Source of the DNA: Baffinella frigidus | Taxonomy: Eukaryota > Cryptophyceae > Cryptomonadales > Baffinellaceae | DNA length: 12,361 nt | Assembly: GCA_026770585.1 (NCBI GenBank) | Contig: MU646343.1 | Span: 996,725 to 1,009,085, forward strand | Reading direction: 5' to 3' | In this document: positions 12,249-12,361 of the stretch, piece by piece | Position numbering within the stretch: the first letter of the stretch is position 1 | How the letters are laid out: every line of letters starts with the position of its first letter | The notes under the pieces: generated by a model | Database searches by the model: none | Seen by the model: the letters and a program-made list of their open reading frames with translations, nothing else | Told to the model about the DNA's origin: nothing | Made by a program: the position numbers and the translations under genes

Positions 12249-12361
12249 ATATCTATCTATATATATATATATGTATATATATGTATATATATATAATATA
12301 TATATATCTATATATATATACATAGATAGATAGATATGTTTATATATAAAAATATGTATAT
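12249..12361. repeat. AT microsatellite running to the window end
   Basis: (TA)n with TATC/GATA interruptions. The GATA-type units at 12323-12334 mirror the TATC units at 12250-12259. Confidence 0.9.

Noticed and set aside
11963-12333. Open frames rich in isoleucine/tyrosine
   Set aside because: They are translations of the AT microsatellites.
1-12361. tRNA, rRNA, riboswitch and bacterial operon features
   Set aside because: No matching conserved sequence or structure was seen on either strand.

Overview
This is eukaryotic nuclear DNA, most likely from a unicellular alga. The support is: a spliced gene whose introns mostly end in GCAG or ACAG and often begin GTGCG; GC-rich exon codons; degenerate TTTAGGG/CCCTAAA-type telomere-like repeats; and dense foldback (MITE-like) elements and microsatellites. 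The splice-site style resembles green algae such as Chlamydomonas, but the species cannot be fixed from the sequence. No bacterial-style gene, rRNA, tRNA or CRISPR array is visible.

The one gene I can support lies on the + strand from 3717 to about 12042. It is invisible as a single reading frame because it is cut into at least seven short exons: 3717-4099, 4418-4487, 5730-5822, 7713-7790, 9358-9426, 11047-11184 and 11935-(11998 or 12042). Joined in order, these give about 312 residues. The protein has a signal-peptide-like N-terminus, a basic/proline-rich linker, five ankyrin repeats and a charged C-terminal tail. The PLH-type landmarks of repeats 2 to 5 fall exactly 33 residues apart across four splice junctions, which strongly supports the model.

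Layout. 1-3700: no gene; CCTAGG-rich foldback elements (37-157, 405-527, 528-600), a dispersed CCAACATAG repeat in both orientations, and a 290-bp direct repeat with a conserved hairpin (2346-2640, 2964-3250). 3717-4487: exons 1 and 2. 4488-5729: intron with a CT microsatellite and small palindromes. 5588-5992: exon 3 flanked by copies of its own halves. 5993-7712: intron with G-rich telomere-like repeats and an array of copies of the 5' half of exon 4. 7713-8060: exon 4 followed by copies of its 3' half. 8098-8812: three palindromic elements, one with a clear 12-bp target duplication. 8820-9819: exon 5, again with 5'-half copies upstream and 3'-half copies downstream. 9826-10869: an end-to-end train of foldback elements. 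11047-12042: exons 6 and 7. 12049-12361: AT microsatellites around a possible further exon.

The most unusual feature is architectural. At exons 3, 4 and 5 the acceptor plus 5' half of the exon is copied upstream, and the 3' half plus donor is copied downstream. At exon 7 only the upstream copy is seen. Each true exon is therefore surrounded by decoy acceptors and decoy donors inside its introns.
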